Source: Palleronia salina (GTDB lineage: Bacteria > Pseudomonadota > Alphaproteobacteria > Rhodobacterales > Rhodobacteraceae). From it: 64,000 nt of DNA. Position numbers and translations under genes: made by a program. Shown piece after piece: positions 35,731-47,887 of the stretch. The stretch's first letter is position 1. Every line of letters begins with the position of its first letter. The stretch covers positions 1-64,000 of the forward strand of contig NZ_FQZA01000007.1 of the NCBI RefSeq assembly GCF_900141995.1. The letters are read 5' to 3'. Below the pieces are notes generated by a model that worked only from the letters and a program-made list of their open reading frames with translations, ran no database searches and had not been told where the DNA came from.

Positions 35731-36099
35731 ATGGATGTCGTCCTGTCCCGCGAATACCTGCCCATCATGATCCTGCTGGGCCTGGCTGTCGCCCTTGGCC
35801 TTATCCTGATCCTGGCGGCCGCCATCCTGGCCGTGCGCAATCCCGATGCCGAGAAGGTCAGCGCCTACGAATGCGGCTTCAACGCCTTCGACGACGCGCG
35901 GATGAAGTTCGACGTGCGGTTCTACCTCGTGTCGATCCTGTTCATCATCTTCGACCTCGAGATCGCCTTCCTGTTCCCGTGGGCGGTCAGCTTCAACGTC
36001 ATGACCGACGCGGCCTTCTGGTCGATGATGGTCTTCCTGGGCGTGCTGACCGTGGGCTTTGCCTACGAATGGAAGAAGGGCGCGCTCGAGTGGGAGTGA
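35731..36099 (+). CDS. nuoA: NADH-quinone oxidoreductase subunit A
   Basis: 122 aa complex I membrane subunit with three helices. The conserved [39 protein letters not shown] block lies in the middle, with the quinone-loop Cys and the charged DLE on helix 2. I use the ATG at 35731; the GTG at 35719 is too close to the AGAAGG ribosome site. Unlike usual nuo operons it is followed by a terminator and an opposite-strand gene before nuoB. Confidence 0.95.
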   Translation: MDVVLSREYLPIMILLGLAVALGLILILAAAILAVRNPDAEKVSAYECGFNAFDDARMKFDVRFYLVSILFIIFDLEIAFLFPWAVSFNVMTDAAFWSMMVFLGVLTVGFAYEWKKGALEWE

Positions 36100-36110
36100 T
36101 CCTGCCGTAG

Positions 36111-37595
<1,485 letters not shown>

Positions 37596-37605
37596 GGGGG
37601 GCAAC

Positions 37606-38214
37606 ATGGCCGAGAACCTGGAAAACCTGGGCGAGCACATCAAGTCCAAGCGCCCCGATTGCGTGCTGGATTACGAGATCGCGCTGGGCGAGCTGACGGT
37701 GCATGTGGCGCTGTCGAGCCTTGTCAGCATGGTCGAGTTCCTGAAGACCGACCGGACCTGCCAGTTCTCCACGCTGGTCGACCTGACCGCCGTGGACTAC
37801 CCGTCGCGCGAGGCGCGGTTCGACCTCGTCTACCACTTCCTGTCGATGTACCAGAACCACCGCATCCGCCTGAAGGCCGAGGTGCGCGAGGACGAGATCG
37901 CCCCGTCGATCATCAACGTGCACCCCTCGGCCAACTGGTTCGAGCGCGAGGTCTTCGACATGTTCGGCGTGCTCTTCGCGGGCCATCCCGACCTGCGCCG
38001 CCTGCTGACCGACTATGGCTTCCGCGGGCACCCGCTGCGCAAGGATTTCCCCACCACCGGCTATACCGAGGTGCGGTACGACGAGGTGACCAAGCGCGTG
38101 GTCTACGAGCCGGTGAGCCTCGTCCAGGAATACCGCCAGTTCGATTTCATGAGCCCGTGGGAGGGCGCCAATTACGTTCTGCCCGGCGACGACAAGGCCG
38201 AGGCACAGGGCTGA
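37606..38214 (+). CDS. nuoC: NADH-quinone oxidoreductase subunit C
   Basis: 202 aa hydrophilic connecting subunit of complex I. The 30-kDa-subunit signature [28 protein letters not shown]-type block is complete, ending in HPLRKDFP. It is separate from nuoD, not fused as in E. coli. The start follows AAGGGGGG. Confidence 0.96.
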   Translation: MAENLENLGEHIKSKRPDCVLDYEIALGELTVHVALSSLVSMVEFLKTDRTCQFSTLVDLTAVDYPSREARFDLVYHFLSMYQNHRIRLKAEVREDEIAPSIINVHPSANWFEREVFDMFGVLFAGHPDLRRLLTDYGFRGHPLRKDFPTTGYTEVRYDEVTKRVVYEPVSLVQEYRQFDFMSPWEGANYVLPGDDKAEAQG

Positions 38215-38293
38215 CGCGGTGCGCGCGTCGCCTTTGACACATGCTGCGCCCGTGGCCCGATAGGGCCCGCGCACCCGCTGGAGGTCGAGGACC

Positions 38294-39511
38294 ATGAAAG
38301 ACCAGAAATTCGAAGATGCCCTGACGGGCGAGCAGAAGATCCGCAACTTCAACATCAACTTCGGCCCGCAACACCCTGCGGCACATGGTGTTTTGCGGCT
38401 GGTGCTCGAGCTGGACGGCGAGATCGTCGAGCGGTGCGACCCGCATATCGGCCTGCTGCACCGCGGGACCGAGAAGCTGATGGAAAGCCGCACGTATCTT
38501 CAGAACCTGCCCTATCTGGACCGGTTGGACTACGTGTCGCCCATGAACCAGGAGCACGCTTGGTGCCTGGCGATCGAGAAGCTGACCGGCACCGAGGTGC
38601 CGCGCCGCGCGTCGCTGATCCGCGTGCTTTACTCGGAGATCGGCCGCATCCTGTCGCACCTGCTGAACGTCACGACGCAGGCCATGGATGTGGGCGCGCT
38701 GACCCCGCCGCTCTGGGGCTTTGAAGAGCGCGAGAAGCTCATGGTCTTCTATGAACGCGCCTGCGGGGCCCGGCTGCACGCCGCGTATTTCCGTCCCGGC
38801 GGCGTCCACCAGGACCTGCCGCCCGAGCTGATCGACGATATCGAGGCGTGGTGCGACCCGTTCCTGAAGGTCATGGACGATATCGACGAGCTGCTGACCG
38901 AGAACCGCATCTTCAAGCAGCGCAATGCCGATATCGGGATCGTCAACGAACAGGAAATCCAGGACTGGGGCTTTTCGGGCGTCATGGTGCGCGGGTCGGG
39001 ACTGGCCTGGGACCTGCGTCGCGCACAGCCCTACGAGTGCTACGACGAGTTCGACTTCCAGATCCCCGTGGGCAAGAACGGCGACTGCTACGACCGGTAC
39101 CTCGTCCGCATGGCCGAGATGCGCGAAAGCGTGAAGATCATCCGCCAGGCCTGCGAGAAGCTTCGCGCCGAGGACGGGCAGGGCCCGATCATGCATCGCG
39201 GCAAGCTCAGCCCGCCGACGCGCGGCGACATGAAGACCTCGATGGAAGCGCTGATTCACCACTTCAAGCTGTATACCGAGGGTTTCCATGTGCCCGCCGG
39301 TGAGGCCTATGCCGCGGTCGAGGCGCCCAAGGGCGAGTTCGGCGTCTACATGGTGGCCGACGGCACGAACCGGCCCTACCGCGCCAAGCTGCGCGCGCCC
39401 GGGTACCTGCACCTGCAGGCCATGGACCATATCTCGAAAGGGCACCAGCTGGCCGACGTCTCGGCGATCATCGGGACGCTGGACGTGGTCTTCGGCGAAA
39501 TCGACCGTTGA
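38294..39511 (+). CDS. nuoD: NADH-quinone oxidoreductase subunit D
   Basis: 405 aa 49-kDa-type subunit forming much of the quinone site. Conserved stretches are [15 protein letters not shown] (the His/loop facing quinone), [24 protein letters not shown] and the closing [30 protein letters not shown] lies upstream. Its stop overlaps the start of the following small gene by one base. Confidence 0.97.
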   Translation: MKDQKFEDALTGEQKIRNFNINFGPQHPAAHGVLRLVLELDGEIVERCDPHIGLLHRGTEKLMESRTYLQNLPYLDRLDYVSPMNQEHAWCLAIEKLTGTEVPRRASLIRVLYSEIGRILSHLLNVTTQAMDVGALTPPLWGFEEREKLMVFYERACGARLHAAYFRPGGVHQDLPPELIDDIEAWCDPFLKVMDDIDELLTENRIFKQRNADIGIVNEQEIQDWGFSGVMVRGSGLAWDLRRAQPYECYDEFDFQIPVGKNGDCYDRYLVRMAEMRESVKIIRQACEKLRAEDGQGPIMHRGKLSPPTRGDMKTSMEALIHHFKLYTEGFHVPAGEAYAAVEAPKGEFGVYMVADGTNRPYRAKLRAPGYLHLQAMDHISKGHQLADVSAIIGTLDVVFGEIDR

Positions 39512-39993
39512 TGCGCGGGCTTTGCATCGCGGCCCTGGCCTGCGGCCTGCCCATGGCGGCCGCGGCCGAGCAAACCGAAGAGGCGCTGTTCGCCGTCCTG
39601 GCCGAACGTGGTTGTTCGGTCGGCCCGCAGGAGGTGGCTGACACGTTCGGTCCCGAAGGTTTCACGCCGGAATTCGTGCGTGAGACGTTGACCGGCCTGC
39701 TTCTGGACGGCACCGCGACCGAGGACGCCGTGGGCCGTCTGAGCGTGCCGCCGTCTCTGTGCCCGCCCGAAGGCACCGCGATGACGCCCAAGGACCAGCT
39801 GATCGCCGAGTTCGCACGCAACGACTGCACGTTAGACGCACGCCAGGTGCCCGACATCACGGAGAAAACCGGTCTGGCCGAGGCGCAGTTGCAAGCCATC
39901 ATCCAACCGTTATACGACAGCGGCGCCGTTTCAGTGGTCGGTCGCCGGGCGATCCTGACGGATCGGCTGTGCCGCGCCGCCGCCATCAACTGA
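39511..39993 (+). CDS. Exported protein with duplicated two-cysteine domain
   Basis: 160 aa. A signal peptide (about residues 1-19, ending in AAAA) precedes two similar units of about 62 residues: 22-84 (EEALFAVLAERGC ... LC) and 94-154 (KDQLIAEFARNDC ... LC). Each has one Cys near the start and one at the end, Cys35/84 and Cys106/154, 49 and 48 residues apart, suggesting one disulfide per unit in the periplasm. Predicted helices resemble small helix-turn-helix bundles. No family is recognised. It is translationally linked to nuoD and precedes nuoE. Confidence 0.75.
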   Translation: MRGLCIAALACGLPMAAAAEQTEEALFAVLAERGCSVGPQEVADTFGPEGFTPEFVRETLTGLLLDGTATEDAVGRLSVPPSLCPPEGTAMTPKDQLIAEFARNDCTLDARQVPDITEKTGLAEAQLQAIIQPLYDSGAVSVVGRRAILTDRLCRAAAIN

Positions 39994-40010
39994 GCTGACA
40001 GGACACCGTA

Positions 40011-41312
40011 ATGCTTCGCCGCCTTCACCCCGACCAGCCCGAAAGCTTTGCCTTCACGCCCGCCAACCAGGAATGGGCCGAGGCGCAGATCACCAAGTAT
40101 CCCGATGGCCGCCAGGCCAGCGCGGTGATCCCTCTGCTGTGGCGCGCGCAGGAGCAGGAGGGCTGGCTGACACGCCCGGCGATGGAAGAGATCGCCCGGA
40201 TGCTCGACATGGCCTATATCCGCGTGCTCGAGGTGGCGACCTTCTACTTCATGTTCCAGCTGCAACCCGTTGGTTCCGTTGCGCATATCCAGGTCTGCGG
40301 CACGACCTCCTGCATGATCTGCGGGGCCGAGGACCTGATCGCGGTCTGCAAGGACAAGATCGCGAAGAAGCCCCATCAGCTGAGCGCGGACGGCAAGTTC
40401 TCGTGGGAAGAGGTCGAATGCCTCGGGGCCTGTTCGAACGCGCCCATGGCCCAGATCGGCAAGGACTACTACGAGGACCTGACGACCGAGAGCTTCGCGA
40501 CGCTCATCGACCGGATGGCCGCGGGCGAGGTGCCGACCCCCGGGCCGCAATCCGGCCGCCGCGCGTCGGAACCCGCCTCGGGCCTGACCAGCCTGGGCGG
40601 TGAGCCCGACCACGACACCAATGCCAGCGTCGCGCTGGCGACCGAGATCGGCGACACGCTGAAACGGATCGACGGCACCGAGGTGCCGCTGCGCGCCCCG
40701 TGGCGCGACCTGAAACAGCCGGGCGCGGCGACCCCGCCGAAGGTGCGCGACGACATGCTGGGCCCCAAGGGCGGGATCGACGAACCCACGCCGGGCAAGC
40801 AGCCCGCCGCCGACACGCCGGTCAGCGACGAGGGCATGACCAAGCAGGAAACCGACGAAAAGAACCTCGGCCGCCCCGATGAGGGCAGCGTCGCCGACGC
40901 GCCCGAGCGGGCCGGGAAGGACGGCATGAAGCCCGCCGGATCGGCTGCGGGCGAGCCGGGCGAGGGGCGCGAGCGGATGGGCGAGGGCACGGGCCCCCTG
41001 TCGGCAGATAGTGGCGCCGACAACGCCGCTGCCGAGAACATCGCCGAGGGCGACGAGCAGCGTCCCGCCGGCATGGATGCCCCACGCGACGGTGGCGCGG
41101 ATGACCTGAAGCGGATCAAGGGCGTCGGCCCCAAGCTGGAAGAGCTTCTGCACGAGATGGGATTCCACCATTTCGACCAGGTCGCGGCCTGGACGCCGGC
41201 CGAAATCGCCTGGGTCGATCGCAACCTCGACGGCTTCAAGGGGCGCGTGATCCGAGATGACTGGGTGGGCCAGGCACGCATTCTCGCGGCAGATGGGGCG
41301 ACAGACGACTGA
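40011..41312 (+). CDS. nuoE: NADH-quinone oxidoreductase subunit E with C-terminal helix-hairpin-helix extension
   Basis: 433 aa. Residues 1 to about 170 are a normal 24-kDa-type subunit with the 2Fe-2S ligands Cys96, Cys101 (CGTTSC) and Cys137, Cys141 (CLGAC). A Pro/Gly/Ala/Glu-rich disordered stretch of about 190 residues follows. A C-terminal domain (364-427, [17 protein letters not shown]) has a helix-hairpin-helix signature and is repeated on the next gene product. NuoE is usually 160-240 aa, so this is a large extension. The electron-transfer role is as in other NuoE proteins; the extension's role is unknown. Confidence 0.93.
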   Translation: MLRRLHPDQPESFAFTPANQEWAEAQITKYPDGRQASAVIPLLWRAQEQEGWLTRPAMEEIARMLDMAYIRVLEVATFYFMFQLQPVGSVAHIQVCGTTSCMICGAEDLIAVCKDKIAKKPHQLSADGKFSWEEVECLGACSNAPMAQIGKDYYEDLTTESFATLIDRMAAGEVPTPGPQSGRRASEPASGLTSLGGEPDHDTNASVALATEIGDTLKRIDGTEVPLRAPWRDLKQPGAATPPKVRDDMLGPKGGIDEPTPGKQPAADTPVSDEGMTKQETDEKNLGRPDEGSVADAPERAGKDGMKPAGSAAGEPGEGRERMGEGTGPLSADSGADNAAAENIAEGDEQRPAGMDAPRDGGADDLKRIKGVGPKLEELLHEMGFHHFDQVAAWTPAEIAWVDRNLDGFKGRVIRDDWVGQARILAADGATDD

Positions 41313-41374
41313 TTTCGCGCTAGATACTGATCCCAGGGTCGAAAAGCGGCCATGCAAAGAGGGATGGAGTGAAG

Positions 41375-42148
41375 ATGAGCAAGCAATCACAGGGATCCAT
41401 GCTGCTGGTTGGGGCAATCTCCGGCGGTATCGGATTCGTCGCAGCCGTTGCACTTGTGGTGCTGGGGGGCTTCACGCTGTCCCCGGCGATTTTCATGGCG
41501 ATCGTGATCGCGGGCGCAGCGGCGGTTTTCCTGTTCTCGGGCTTCCACGGCAAGGACGCTTCACCGGTTGAGGCCGCTCCGAAAGCTGCCGCGTTGACGC
41601 CGTCACCCGACGGCAAGCTGGGCGATGTGACCCGCCCGGCAGGAACCGCGGGGGTCGAGCCCGGCAGCGCCGGACACAAGGTCCGGACCGGCACGCTTCT
41701 GAAGGGGGAAGAGGAGCTGGCCGCGCGCAAGGGCGATTGGCGCTACGAAAAGGCCGGGGCGCCGGCGGGCGCGGCCGAGAACGTCTCGAATGCCCATGGC
41801 GTCGACCAGTCGGGCACGCCCTTCGACAACGGGGACACCAAGACCGATGTCGACAGCTCGCCCGGGACCGAGCCCACGCGCCTCGACGCGCCGCGCGGCG
41901 ACGGCCCCGACGACCTGAAGAAGATCAAGGGTGTCGGCCCAAAGCTCGAGGCGATGCTGCACGACATGGGCATCTATCACTTCGACCAGATCGCGAACTG
42001 GTCGGACCCCGAGTTGACCTGGGTCGATGACAACCTCGAAGGCTTCAAGGGCCGCGCCAGCCGCGACGAATGGGTGAGTCAGGCCAAAATCCTTGCCGCG
42101 GGCGGCGAGACCGAGTTCTCGAAGAAATCCGAGAACGGATCGGCATGA
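41375..42148 (+). CDS. Two-helix membrane protein sharing the NuoE C-terminal domain
   Basis: 257 aa. Two N-terminal membrane helices (about 8-31 and 35-56) are followed by a low-complexity Ala/Pro/Gly stretch. The C-terminal domain (about 179-242) is strongly similar to that of Nuo[46 protein letters not shown]. It could tether that domain to the membrane next to complex I. The start is the ATG at 41375, following GGATGGAG. A weak CTAG-type promoter (TAGATA at 41320) lies upstream. Confidence 0.8.
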   Translation: MSKQSQGSMLLVGAISGGIGFVAAVALVVLGGFTLSPAIFMAIVIAGAAAVFLFSGFHGKDASPVEAAPKAAALTPSPDGKLGDVTRPAGTAGVEPGSAGHKVRTGTLLKGEEELAARKGDWRYEKAGAPAGAAENVSNAHGVDQSGTPFDNGDTKTDVDSSPGTEPTRLDAPRGDGPDDLKKIKGVGPKLEAMLHDMGIYHFDQIANWSDPELTWVDDNLEGFKGRASRDEWVSQAKILAAGGETEFSKKSENGSA

Positions 42149-42196
42149 CGGGTCGGGCGGCAGATGGTCCCATCGCGGCCGCCCGGTATTCGTGCC

Positions 42197-42430
42197 ATGT
42201 CTGAAGACAAGCGGCCGAAGGACCTGGCCCTGGGGCGCAGGGCGCGCAACGTGGGCATCGTCATGGCGGTGACCATGGTGCTGTGGATGGGCGCACAGTT
42301 CATCGGCGGCCAGCTGGGATTGCCCGCGCGCTTCGTCTTCCTGTTCGACCTGGCGGCGCTTGCGGCTTTCATCTGGGCGCTGGTGGTCACATACCAGATC
42401 TGGCGCCGCAGCCAGGAACACGACGGGTAG
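42197..42430 (+). CDS. DUF5337-like small membrane protein
   Basis: 77 aa with a basic N-terminus and two membrane helices ([20 protein letters not shown] and [19 protein letters not shown]). It resembles the DUF5337 proteins found in nuo clusters of Rhodobacteraceae. Function is unknown; position suggests a role around complex I. The ATG at 42197 is used; the frame extends upstream but without a ribosome site. Confidence 0.65.
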   Translation: MSEDKRPKDLALGRRARNVGIVMAVTMVLWMGAQFIGGQLGLPARFVFLFDLAALAAFIWALVVTYQIWRRSQEHDG

Positions 42431-42509
42431 CCCCCAGCGCGCACCCGGCACCGAATTGCAACGACGGGTGGCCCGAACCGGGCCGCCGAGGATCGAGGAT
42501 CGAGAGACC

Positions 42510-43808
42510 ATGCTGGACGACAAGGACCGCATCTTCACCAATATCTACGGCCGCAAGGACCGTAGCCTGGCGGGCGCGAAGTCGCGCGGACACTGGGACG
42601 GCACGGCCGACCTGATCAAGAAGGGCCGCGACTGGATCGTGCAGGAGATGAAGGACAGCGGCCTGCGCGGTCGCGGCGGCGCGGGCTTCCCCACCGGGCT
42701 GAAGTGGTCGTTCATGCCCAAGGAGTCCGACGGGCGCCCGTCCTACCTCGTCGTCAACGCCGACGAATCCGAGCCGGGCACCTGCAAGGACCGCGAGATC
42801 ATGCGCCACGATCCGCATACCCTGATCGAGGGGTGCCTGATCGCCAGTTTCGCGATGAACGCGCATGCCTGCTACATCTACATCCGGGGCGAATACATCC
42901 GCGAGAAAGAGGCGCTGCAAAACGCCATCGACGCGGCCTACGACGACGGGCTGCTGGGAAAGAACGCCGCCGGGTCAGGCTGGGATTTCGACCTGTATCT
43001 CGTCCACGGCGCGGGCGCCTATATCTGCGGCGAGGAGACGGCCCTTCTGGAAAGCCTCGAGGGCAAGAAGGGCATGCCCCGGATGAAGCCGCCGTTCCCG
43101 GCGGGGGCGGGCCTTTACGGCTGCCCGACCACGGTGAACAACGTGGAATCCATTGCCGTCGTGCCCACCATCCTGCGGCGCGGGGCGTCGTGGTTCAGCT
43201 CGTTCGGGCGGGAAAACAACAAGGGCACCAAGCTTTTCGCCATCTCGGGCCACGTGAACAATCCCTGCGTGGTCGAAGAGGCCATGTCGATCACCTTCGA
43301 AGAGCTGATCGAGAAGCATTGCGGCGGCATCCGCGGCGGCTGGGACAACCTCAAGGCGGTGGTGCCGGGTGGGTCCTCGGTGCCGTGCCTGCCCGCCAAG
43401 ATCATGCGGGAAGAGGCGATCATGGATTTCGACTGGCTGCGCGAGCAGCGGTCGGGCCTCGGCACCGCGGCGGTCATCGTGATGGATCAGTCGGTGGACA
43501 TGATCAAGGCGATCTGGCGCTTCTCGGCCTTCTACAAGCATGAGAGCTGCGGCCAGTGCACGCCCTGCCGCGAGGGCACGGGCTGGATGATGCGGGTCAT
43601 GGACCGGCTGGTGAAGGGCGAGGCGGACCCCTCGGAGATCGACATGCTGCTGGACGTGACCAAGCAGGTCGAGGGCCACACCATCTGCGCCCTGGGCGAC
43701 GCGGCCGCCTGGCCGATCCAGGGCCTGATCCGTCACTTCCGGCACGAGATCGAGGACCGCATCGCCCAAAAGCGCGGCGGGGCCCGTCCCGCCGTGGCGG
43801 CGGAATGA
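42510..43808 (+). CDS. nuoF: NADH-quinone oxidoreductase subunit F
   Basis: 432 aa NADH-binding subunit. The NADH loop [19 protein letters not shown] loop [19 protein letters not shown] and the N3 4Fe-4S ligands ([12 protein letters not shown] plus the Cys in HTICALGDA) are complete. It takes electrons from NADH to FMN and the first cluster. The ATG at 42510 is normal for the family. It overlaps the EF-hand gene by four bases. Confidence 0.97.
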   Translation: MLDDKDRIFTNIYGRKDRSLAGAKSRGHWDGTADLIKKGRDWIVQEMKDSGLRGRGGAGFPTGLKWSFMPKESDGRPSYLVVNADESEPGTCKDREIMRHDPHTLIEGCLIASFAMNAHACYIYIRGEYIREKEALQNAIDAAYDDGLLGKNAAGSGWDFDLYLVHGAGAYICGEETALLESLEGKKGMPRMKPPFPAGAGLYGCPTTVNNVESIAVVPTILRRGASWFSSFGRENNKGTKLFAISGHVNNPCVVEEAMSITFEELIEKHCGGIRGGWDNLKAVVPGGSSVPCLPAKIMREEAIMDFDWLREQRSGLGTAAVIVMDQSVDMIKAIWRFSAFYKHESCGQCTPCREGTGWMMRVMDRLVKGEADPSEIDMLLDVTKQVEGHTICALGDAAAWPIQGLIRHFRHEIEDRIAQKRGGARPAVAAE

Positions 43809-44284
43809 TCCGCGGCAGCCTGGCCTTTGCCACCGCGATCCTGCTGGGCCTGCCCGCCGTGGCGCAGGCCCCGGCGGACGCGGCGCGGGCGCAGATCGAG
43901 CTCATCGGTTTCGCGATCGACACGAACCACGACCAGGTCATCAGCCCGGACGAACTGGCGACCTATGGCGACGTGGTGTTCGAGACGCTGGACCGGGACG
44001 GCGATGACCGGCTGGTGCTGGACGAGATCGCGTCGTTCCGGCTTGGCATGACCGAGATCGCCGAGTTTCGCGGCCGCCAGCAGGCCTACGACACCGCGCA
44101 GGCGATCATGTTCGACATTTTCGACCGCGACAGCGATGGCGGGATCGGGCCCGACGAACACAGGAGCGGCTTCGACCGGGCCTTCGACTTCGCCGACCTG
44201 GATGGCGACGGGACGCTGACCATGGACGAATACAGCCGCGGATTCATTTACAACATCGCGATGCGCGCGGCCCTGGCGGGCTAG
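43805..44284 (+). CDS. Exported four-EF-hand protein
   Basis: 159 aa with a signal peptide (to about AVAQA). Four canonical 12-residue EF-hand loops are visible: [12 protein letters not shown] (39-50), [12 protein letters not shown] (63-74), [12 protein letters not shown] (107-118) and [12 protein letters not shown] (131-142). They form two pairs, so it is calmodulin-like and should bind calcium in the periplasm. It overlaps nuoF by ATGA and is therefore made from the nuo message. No known complex I subunit matches it. Confidence 0.82.
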   Translation: MIRGSLAFATAILLGLPAVAQAPADAARAQIELIGFAIDTNHDQVISPDELATYGDVVFETLDRDGDDRLVLDEIASFRLGMTEIAEFRGRQQAYDTAQAIMFDIFDRDSDGGIGPDEHRSGFDRAFDFADLDGDGTLTMDEYSRGFIYNIAMRAALAG

Positions 44285-44298
44285 TCCGCGCTGCGGAA

Positions 44299-44327
44299 TT
44301 GCGCTTTTATCCAAGCCGCGCTAGTGC
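44299..44327 (+). promoter_or_regulatory. Candidate internal nuo promoter
   Basis: TTGCGC (44299-44304), a 17-base spacer and TAGTGC (44322-44327), about 41 bases before the GTG of the next lipoprotein gene. Confidence 0.4.
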
Positions 44328-44367
44328 AGCGGAGTGCGGCGGGCGGCCGCGTAAGGGGAGTGATCTT

Positions 44368-44718
44368 GTGACGCCACGGCTGTCCATCATCTTGCTGCTA
44401 TGCGCGGGCCTGGCCGGGTGCGGCACGGTGCAACGGCTCAACCCGTTCTCCACATGGCAGCCCGAGACGCCGCTTCCCTATGGCGCGAACCTCAACGGCG
44501 ACAGGCGATCGCCCGATTTCACGGTTTCCGTCGCAACGCGCGGCGCGCCGATCGAGGCCTGGCGCGAGTCGGCGCGCTTTCCGGCCACGCGCCACTGCCT
44601 GCGCCGCTTCGGGTCTTCAGTGATCGACTGGCGCACCGATGGCGGGCCCGAGGACTGGGTCGTTCGCTACGATTCCGACGGCACGGCCGTCGTCTCGGGA
44701 CGCTGCGCGGCGCGCTGA
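44368..44718 (+). CDS. Putative lipoprotein in the nuo cluster
   Basis: 116 aa. Lipobox LAGC follows a hydrophobic segment (LSIILLLCAGLAGC). The mature part holds two further Cys in a compact C-terminal domain (TRHCLRRFGSSVIDW ... SGRCAAR) that may form a disulfide. The start is the GTG at 44368, preceded by AAGGGGAG. I do not recognise a family. Confidence 0.65.
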   Translation: MTPRLSIILLLCAGLAGCGTVQRLNPFSTWQPETPLPYGANLNGDRRSPDFTVSVATRGAPIEAWRESARFPATRHCLRRFGSSVIDWRTDGGPEDWVVRYDSDGTAVVSGRCAAR

Positions 44719-44758
44719 TCCGCAAGGCATCGCACAGGTCACGAATGCGTCGTCTGTA

Positions 44759-44787
44759 TTGCGGGCGCAGCATCCCCCCTTTATCTG
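44759..44787 (+). promoter_or_regulatory. Candidate internal promoter before the DUF5333-like gene and nuoG
   Basis: TTGCGG (44759-44764), a 17-base spacer and TATCTG (44782-44787), about 52 bases before the next ATG. Confidence 0.42.
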
Positions 44788-44839
44788 ATCGGGTGCTGAT
44801 GTGTGCGGACCCTTGATTCTGTTGCCGCCGGAGACGACC

Positions 44840-45247
44840 ATGAAAATTACGAAATCCCTTTTCCTTGCCGCTGCGCTTGCCCTGGGCGGGCAGGCCGCGA
44901 CCGCCCAGCAGGTTCCGCTCGAGCAGAACCAGGTGGTGAGGGATGGCTTCTATGCCATCGGCCTCGCGGACGAGATCCGCAAGAACTGCCCGCAGATTTC
45001 CCCCCGGCTGATCCGGGCCTACTCGGCCCTGAAGGACCTCGAGCAATACGCCCGCGAACAGGGCTACACCGAGGCCGACGTGAAGGCGCTGGAAGACAAC
45101 GACGCCGCCAAGGACGCCCTGCGCGCCGAGGTCAACGCCGAGCTGCAGGCCCGCGGCGCCGTTCCAGGCCAGACCTCGGGCTACTGCAAGATCGGGCGCG
45201 AGGAAATCGCGCGCGGCACCCCGGCGGGACGCCTGCTCAGGGATTGA
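44840..45247 (+). CDS. DUF5333-like exported protein
   Basis: 135 aa with a signal peptide ([23 protein letters not shown]). The helical mature domain has two conserved-looking Cys ([10 protein letters not shown] and [10 protein letters not shown]). It resembles DUF5333 proteins seen beside nuoG in Rhodobacteraceae. Function is unknown. GGAGACGACC precedes the ATG. A gap of about 180 bases with no clear gene separates it from nuoG. Confidence 0.7.
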   Translation: MKITKSLFLAAALALGGQAATAQQVPLEQNQVVRDGFYAIGLADEIRKNCPQISPRLIRAYSALKDLEQYAREQGYTEADVKALEDNDAAKDALRAEVNAELQARGAVPGQTSGYCKIGREEIARGTPAGRLLRD

Positions 45248-45428
45248 TCCCGGCCGCCGCGCCGCGGCCAATCGGCGGGCGCGGTGCGGAAAATGCGCGC
45301 GACAAATGGGATCATCGCGTGATTGCGCGGTTTTCCCTGCCGCCGATGTCCTCTACATTGCGCCCCGACGGGCGGCCGTGCATCCGGCGCGGCCCACGCC
45401 CCCTTGCGACCCTTTGGAGACGAGCGGC

Positions 45429-47447
45429 ATGAGCGATCTTCGCAAAATCATCATCGACGGGCGAGAGATCGAGGTCGATCCGGCGATGACCCTGATCCAG
45501 GCCTGCGAACAGGCCGGGATCGAGATCCCGCGGTTCTGCTACCACGAACGCCTGTCCATCGCCGGCAACTGCCGCATGTGCCTGGTCGAGGTCGTGGGCG
45601 GCCCGCCCAAGCCCGCCGCCAGCTGCGCCATGCAGGTGCGAGACCTGCGCCCCGGCCCCGAAGGCGCGCCGCCGCAGGTCAAGACGAACAGCCCCATGGT
45701 CAAGAAGGCCCGCGAAGGGGTGATGGAGTTCCTGCTCATCAACCACCCGCTGGACTGCCCGATCTGCGACCAGGGCGGGGAATGCGACCTTCAGGACCAG
45801 GCCATGGCCTACGGCGTCGACTTCTCGCGCTTCCGCGAACCGAAGCGGTCGGTCACCAACATGGACCTGGGCCCGCTGGTCGGCACCCACATGACGCGCT
45901 GCATCTCGTGCACCCGCTGCGTGCGCTTCATCACCGAGGTCGCCGGCATGCCCGAGCTGGGCCAGACCGGCCGGGGCGAGGATGCCGAGATCACCAGCTA
46001 CCTGGGCCAGACCCTCGACTCCGAGATGCAGGGCAACATCGTGGACTTGTGCCCGGTGGGCGCGCTGACCTCCAAGCCCTATGCCTTCACCGCCCGCCCG
46101 TGGGAGCTGCAGAAGACCGAGACCATCGACGTGATGGATGCGCTCGGCTCGAACATCCGCGTGGACACCAAGGGGCGCGAAGTCATGCGCATCCTGCCGC
46201 GCAACAATGACGGCATCAACGAGGAGTGGCTCGCCGACCGGTCGCGCTATGTGTGGGACGGCCTGCGCCGCCAACGGCTCGACAAGCCCTATATCCGCGA
46301 GAACGGCAAGCTGCGCCCGGCCACCTGGCCCGAGGCCCTGTCGGCCGCGGCCGAGGCCATGAAGGGCAAGAAGATCGCCGGGCTCGTCGGGGACCTTGCG
46401 CCGACCGAGGTGATCCACGCGCTGAAGCAACTGGTCGAAGGGCAGGGCGGCAAGGTCGAGTGTCGTCTCGACGGCGCCAAGCTGCCCGAGGGCAACCGCG
46501 CCGCCTATGCCGGCACCGCCGCGATCGAGGATATCGACCACGCGAAGGCCGTCATGCTGATCGGCACCAACCCCCGGCTCGAAGCGCCGGTGCTGAACAG
46601 CCGGATCCGCAAGGCCTGGCTGCGCGGCGCCGATGTGGGCCTGGTGGGCGAGGCCGTGGACCTGACCTATTCCTACGACCACCTGGGCGACGGTCCGGGC
46701 ACGCTGGACGACCTGCTGTCGCGCGACCATTCCGACGTGCGCGAGAAGCCGTCGGTCATCATCGTGGGCCAGGCCGCCCTGCGCCGCGACGACGGTGCGG
46801 CCATCCTGGCCGCCGCGCAGGCGCTGGCCGAGGCGACGGGCTCGGGCCTGCTGATCCTGCACACCGCCGCGTCGCGCGTCGGGGCGATGGACGTGGGTGC
46901 GGTCACCGAGGGCGGCCTGGACGCCGCCATGGACGGGGCCGAGGTGATTTTCTCGCTGGGCGCCGACGAGGTCGAGATCGCCCAGGGGCCCACCGTGATC
47001 TACCAGGGCAGTCATGGCGACCGGGGCGCGCACCGGGCGGACATCATCCTGCCCGCCGCCGCCTGGACCGAGGAGCAGGGCCTGTTCGTCAACACCGAGG
47101 GCCGCCCGCAGCTGGCGCTGCGCGCCAACTTCGCCCCCGGTGAAGCCAAGGAAAACTGGGCCATCCTGCGCGCCCTGTCGGCCGAGATGGGCGCGACGCT
47201 GCCCTTCGATTCCATCGCCGAGCTGCGGCGCGGCATGGTCGACGCGGTGCCGCATCTGGGCCTGCTGGACGAGCTGGCCGAGAACGAGGGGGAATCCCTT
47301 GCCCGCGGCGACGTGGCCAAGACGCCCTTCGGGCAGGCGCTTCAGGACCACTACCTGGTGAACCCGATCGCCCGGGCGAGCCAGCTCATGGCCGAGCTCA
47401 GCGCGGGCGCCAAGGCGCGCGCGGGTGCCGCGCTTGCGGCCGAGTGA
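45429..47447 (+). CDS. nuoG: NADH-quinone oxidoreductase subunit G
   Basis: 672 aa 75-kDa-type subunit. The N-terminal 2Fe-2S ferredoxin domain has [21 protein letters not shown]. The His-Cys3 cluster motif is [19 protein letters not shown]. The following 4Fe-4S site is [14 protein letters not shown] with a distal Cys in CPVGAL. A molybdopterin-like fold without cofactor follows. The length is close to mitochondrial and alphaproteobacterial homologues. A weak extra promoter (TACATT around 45353) may precede it. Confidence 0.97.
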   Translation: MSDLRKIIIDGREIEVDPAMTLIQACEQAGIEIPRFCYHERLSIAGNCRMCLVEVVGGPPKPAASCAMQVRDLRPGPEGAPPQVKTNSPMVKKAREGVMEFLLINHPLDCPICDQGGECDLQDQAMAYGVDFSRFREPKRSVTNMDLGPLVGTHMTRCISCTRCVRFITEVAGMPELGQTGRGEDAEITSYLGQTLDSEMQGNIVDLCPVGALTSKPYAFTARPWELQKTETIDVMDALGSNIRVDTKGREVMRILPRNNDGINEEWLADRSRYVWDGLRRQRLDKPYIRENGKLRPATWPEALSAAAEAMKGKKIAGLVGDLAPTEVIHALKQLVEGQGGKVECRLDGAKLPEGNRAAYAGTAAIEDIDHAKAVMLIGTNPRLEAPVLNSRIRKAWLRGADVGLVGEAVDLTYSYDHLGDGPGTLDDLLSRDHSDVREKPSVIIVGQAALRRDDGAAILAAAQALAEATGSGLLILHTAASRVGAMDVGAVTEGGLDAAMDGAEVIFSLGADEVEIAQGPTVIYQGSHGDRGAHRADIILPAAAWTEEQGLFVNTEGRPQLALRANFAPGEAKENWAILRALSAEMGATLPFDSIAELRRGMVDAVPHLGLLDELAENEGESLARGDVAKTPFGQALQDHYLVNPIARASQLMAELSAGAKARAGAALAAE

Positions 47448-47452
47448 CCGGA

Positions 47453-47866
47453 ATGCGCCCGGCCTCCATCGCGGTGGTGGCCCTTGCGCTCGGGGGCTGC
47501 TCGGGGGCCGTCGATGACGGCCCCGACCTGCCGGTGACCCGGGTGATCCCGCCCGAGAACGCCAGCTATGCTGGTGTGCAGACGCGCCTGCTGGAGCCTG
47601 ACCTGGTGAATTTCCTGGTCGAGATGCGCGGCGCGCGTGCCCCGGCGGACGTGGATGCCTATGCCCGCTGCGCCGCCGCGCAATACGCCCTGATCCGCGG
47701 CTTCGGTTTCGCGCGGCACATCCGCACGAATGTCGAGGAAGAGGGTGGCGTTTGGCGCGGAGATGCGGTTTACACGGTGTCGCCCGCGCTGCCACCGGGG
47801 GCCCGAAATATTGACGCCGAAGTCGTCGTGGCGACCTGCCAGCAGGACGGCATTCCAACGGTCTGA
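47453..47866 (+). CDS. Putative lipoprotein between nuoG and nuoH
   Basis: 137 aa. Signal RPASIAVVALALGGC has a lipobox Cys. The mature domain of about 115 residues has Cys in YARCAAAQYAL and VATCQQDG. I use the ATG at 47453; a GTG at 47444 overlapping the nuoG stop would add three residues. No family is recognised. Confidence 0.65.
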   Translation: MRPASIAVVALALGGCSGAVDDGPDLPVTRVIPPENASYAGVQTRLLEPDLVNFLVEMRGARAPADVDAYARCAAAQYALIRGFGFARHIRTNVEEEGGVWRGDAVYTVSPALPPGARNIDAEVVVATCQQDGIPTV

Positions 47867-47887
47867 CAGTGACGGAGCCAAGCCATC

